Origin: an uncultured Bacilli bacterium
Lineage (GTDB): Bacteria > Bacillota_I > Bacilli_A > RF39 > UBA660
Direction of reading: 5' to 3'
Assembly: GCA_947627525.1 (NCBI GenBank)
Contig: CANQWJ010000067.1
Location: forward strand, 1 to 6,627
Length of the DNA: 6,627 nt
Positions 4,744 to 6,627 of the stretch are shown piece after piece. The position numbers were made by a program, and so were the translations under genes. The notes under the pieces are model-generated. The model searched no databases. It worked only from the letters and a program-made list of their open reading frames with translations, and had not been told where the DNA came from. Within the stretch, counting starts at the first letter, position 1. The number at the start of each line of letters is the position of its first letter.

Positions 4744-6096
4744 TTATTTTTTAGTAATGATTACCTTAATTGTTTTTACTCTTGGCGTATAGTTCAAGGT
4801 ATTATCGTCACCTTTAACGACAACTTCTACTTCATGTTCACCTTCAGTTAAACCACTTAAATCAACAGATGCCGTGATAGATGACTTTTCAAGATTATCA
4901 ATTGCTGATTGACTACCTTTAACAATTACTGTAACAGTCTTAGAATTTTCATCTACAGCTTGTGCACTATAACGACTACTATCTAAGTTGTCTATATTAA
5001 TACGAACATTGCTAATCTCTGTTGTAATGACCTCATCAAGTACTAATTTAACCGTTATTGTTTTATCACTTATTTCTCTTACACCTGTTGGATTAGTTAA
5101 GTTAACTGTATAAGTCTTATCAGTATTGATACCAGAAATGTCAATTAATACTGGTAAGTATTCAATCTTATCTAACGCTTCTTTACTACCATAGATTGTT
5201 ACTTCTTTAAGACTGGATGTTAGTGATTTAATTGCCTTACCATCAAGTTCCCCTTCTGTTTCAATACGAATTGGAACTTTTTTATAAGGTGAAGATAAGA
5301 CAACTTCAGCTTGTAATGTTTCTGGAACAATCTCAACTTTAACTACATTACCTGTATTATCATAAGCTACTAATTGAACATCAGTTAAAGTCTGTGAACC
5401 AATTTTTTGACTTGTTAAATGGTCAACATCAATTAATGCTTTTACTGATGCAACTTGATTTATCAAATGTTCTGGTCCCTTAATTGTAACAGAATCTTTA
5501 TTAAGAGTAATACTATCGATATTTAATTTTGTATCCAAATGATCTTTATGAATAATATCAGTTGATACTTCCCTAGTATCAGATACTTTCTTATAAACGA
5601 CAACCGTTACATTAGAAGGATCAACCTTATAAGTAACAGCTGAAACTTTCTGTTTGTAATTTAGTGAAACTTTATGGGTTCCAGGAGTTAAAGAACTCAA
5701 ATCAACCGTTATATTATCAACAGGATATTGTTTAGCAAGATAAACATTGGACTTACGACCAATTAAAGTTACATCAACTGTTTCTGGCAAACCTTCAATA
5801 ACATAAGCTTCTTCATTATAAACGGCCTTTACTGGTATTCCATACAACATTTCAGCATTGTCATCAACAAGTGAAACGCCTTCACAATCAATTGCATAGA
5901 AAGCAAAAAGCGCAAATAATAAAGATATGATTATCAATGCTTGACGATTATTTAGAATTTTTTCGATTCCTTTACCATTATTTTTGAAATAGTCTGTTAT
6001 TAATAAGATAAACTTTGTTATAGGACTTATTAACCAACGATCGAAGAACTTTGCTATTGGACTAAATATATTTTTTCTATTACTTGTTTTCTTCAT
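4744..6096 (-). CDS. cdaR: CdaR, YbbR-domain membrane regulator of diadenylate cyclase CdaA
   Basis: CdaR is the membrane partner that modulates CdaA and thus c-di-AMP level. With the preferred ATG (6094-6096) it has 450 residues: an N-terminal extension of about 45 residues, the family's usual start KILNNRQ with a membrane helix at about 52-71, and four outer YbbR domains at about 80-168, 173-266, 270-353 and 356-448. Each shows the repeated YbbR pattern, for example GLPETVDVTLIGR, NKDSVTIKGPEHLI, SLKEVTIYGSKEAL and VTVIVKGSQSAI. Four copies match the B. subtilis protein. The gene overlaps the end of cdaA by 17 bases. The frame allows an ATG at 6109-6111, but GAGGAAGAG before the second ATG favours the shorter form. 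A terminator follows directly; glmM, often next in this operon, is absent. The extension carries two SPI(A/T)KF motifs, discussed as a finding. Confidence 0.93.
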   Translation of the reverse strand: MKKTSNRKNIFSPIAKFFDRWLISPITKFILLITDYFKNNGKGIEKILNNRQALIIISLLFALFAFYAIDCEGVSLVDDNAEMLYGIPVKAVYNEEAYVIEGLPETVDVTLIGRKSNVYLAKQYPVDNITVDLSSLTPGTHKVSLNYKQKVSAVTYKVDPSNVTVVVYKKVSDTREVSTDIIHKDHLDTKLNIDSITLNKDSVTIKGPEHLINQVASVKALIDVDHLTSQKIGSQTLTDVQLVAYDNTGNVVKVEIVPETLQAEVVLSSPYKKVPIRIETEGELDGKAIKSLTSSLKEVTIYGSKEALDKIEYLPVLIDISGINTDKTYTVNLTNPTGVREISDKTITVKLVLDEVITTEISNVRINIDNLDSSRYSAQAVDENSKTVTVIVKGSQSAIDNLEKSSITASVDLSGLTEGEHEVEVVVKGDDNTLNYTPRVKTIKVIITKK

Positions 6097-6627
6097 AAAT
6101 CTCTTCCTCATCTATTTCTTCTTCAAATTCTGTTTCTTGTTTTGGTTTAAGTTCATCTATTAAAGTCATTCTAACGTCATCAATTGAAAGATTGTAGAAC
6201 AATTCTCCTTTTAAAGCAATTGATAAACGACCAGTTTCTTCAGATACAACTAAGACAATAGCGTCAGTCTCTTCACTAATACCAAGAGCCGCTCTATGTC
6301 TTGTACCTAAACGCTTATTGCCTTTTAAATTATTACTAGTTGGGAAAACGGCTCCTGCACAACTGATTCTGTCCCCTTGAATTATAACACCACCATCATG
6401 TAAAGGATTGTTAGGGAAAAATAAAGATACTAACAAGTCAGATGATAAATCACCATATATTTTTTTAGCTTTTTCAATGTAATCAGAAAGACTGATATCA
6501 CGCTCTATAACAATAAGAGCACCAATTCTACCTTTGCGCAATTGATCCATCGCACTTACTATTTCATATACCAAACGTTCACGTTCATCAACCGTTAAAA
6601 CTTTATGACGACCTAATAATTGACTTC
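6080..6627 (-). CDS. cdaA: Diadenylate cyclase CdaA, C-terminal catalytic part (truncated by window edge)
   Basis: Joins two ATP into cyclic di-AMP at the inner membrane face. The window holds the last 181 residues; the frame runs open through base 6627, so the N-terminal membrane helices (usually three) and the start are missing. The DAC domain is clear: KGRIGALIVIER (31-42 of the fragment), SLFFPNNPLHDGG (67-79), GTRHRAALGISE (107-118, with the ATP-phosphate-binding RHR at 109-111) and VSEETGRLS (127-135). The metal/catalytic motif is DGG (77-79) rather than the common DGA. It ends with a very acidic tail (about 164-181) absent from the core family domain. TTG at 6572-6574 and nearby codons are internal, not starts. 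It overlaps cdaR by 17 bases, which suggests coupled translation. Confidence 0.95.
   Translation of the reverse strand, partial: SQLLGRHKVLTVDERERLVYEIVSAMDQLRKGRIGALIVIERDISLSDYIEKAKKIYGDLSSDLLVSLFFPNNPLHDGGVIIQGDRISCAGAVFPTSNNLKGNKRLGTRHRAALGISEETDAIVLVVSEETGRLSIALKGELFYNLSIDDVRMTLIDELKPKQETEFEEEIDEEEIYEENK
6101..6109 (-). promoter_or_regulatory. Ribosome site inside cdaA that sets the cdaR start
   Basis: GAGGAAGAG within the acidic-tail codons of cdaA, five bases before the ATG at 6094-6096. It destroys the case for the in-frame ATG at 6109-6111, which overlaps this site and has only a weak AGAAGAAA-like sequence upstream. Confidence 0.6.

Noticed and set aside
6097..6111. cdaR start five codons earlier
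   Set aside because: The upstream ribosome site is weak and the stronger GAGGAAGAG serves the ATG at 6094-6096. It cannot be excluded.
1..6627. Mobile element, CRISPR array, phage or defence genes
   Set aside because: No transposase, integrase, spaced repeats or defence-type domains were seen; gene content is core-like throughout.

Overview
The window comes from an AT-rich, low-GC Gram-positive (Firmicutes/Bacilli-like) genome. AGGAGG-type ribosome sites precede nearly every gene, the stops are TAA (TAG once), tryptophan is read from TGG only where I checked, and the operons cdaA-cdaR and rpsJ-rplC are Firmicutes-type. The Lys/Asn/Ile-rich proteins and the style of CdaR suggest an uncultured gut-type Bacilli lineage near Erysipelotrichales/RF39. 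That placement is an impression, not a demonstrated assignment. The standard genetic code fits; UGA is not used as a stop by any gene here.

Everything is transcribed on the minus strand, so the biological order runs from high to low coordinates. (1) The 3' part of cdaA (diadenylate cyclase, truncated by the window edge) overlaps cdaR (YbbR-domain partner), and a GAAA-loop terminator follows. (2) A lipoprotein with a LolA-like domain has its own promoter, and its terminator begins in its stop codon. (3) An unusual membrane protein, with a zinc ribbon, a very acidic linker, one membrane helix and a thioredoxin-like outer domain without catalytic cysteines, is followed by a UUCG hairpin, a tRNA-Asn(GUU) gene and a terminator, apparently as one transcript. 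(4) ctpA, a membrane-anchored PDZ/S41 serine protease, has its own likely promoter. (5) The start of the S10 ribosomal protein operon has an extended -10 promoter, a structured leader of about 115 nt, rpsJ (S10) and the 5' part of rplC (L3), truncated by the window edge.

Functionally the window mixes cell-envelope work with translation. CdaA/CdaR make the second messenger c-di-AMP and control its production. The lipoprotein, the zinc-ribbon/thioredoxin-like protein and CtpA all place domains outside the membrane. The tRNA and the S10 operon belong to translation. No mobile element, CRISPR array or phage gene was seen. The most unusual items are the zinc-ribbon/Trx-like membrane protein, its coupling to a tRNA gene, the N-terminal extension of CdaR and the structured rpsJ leader.
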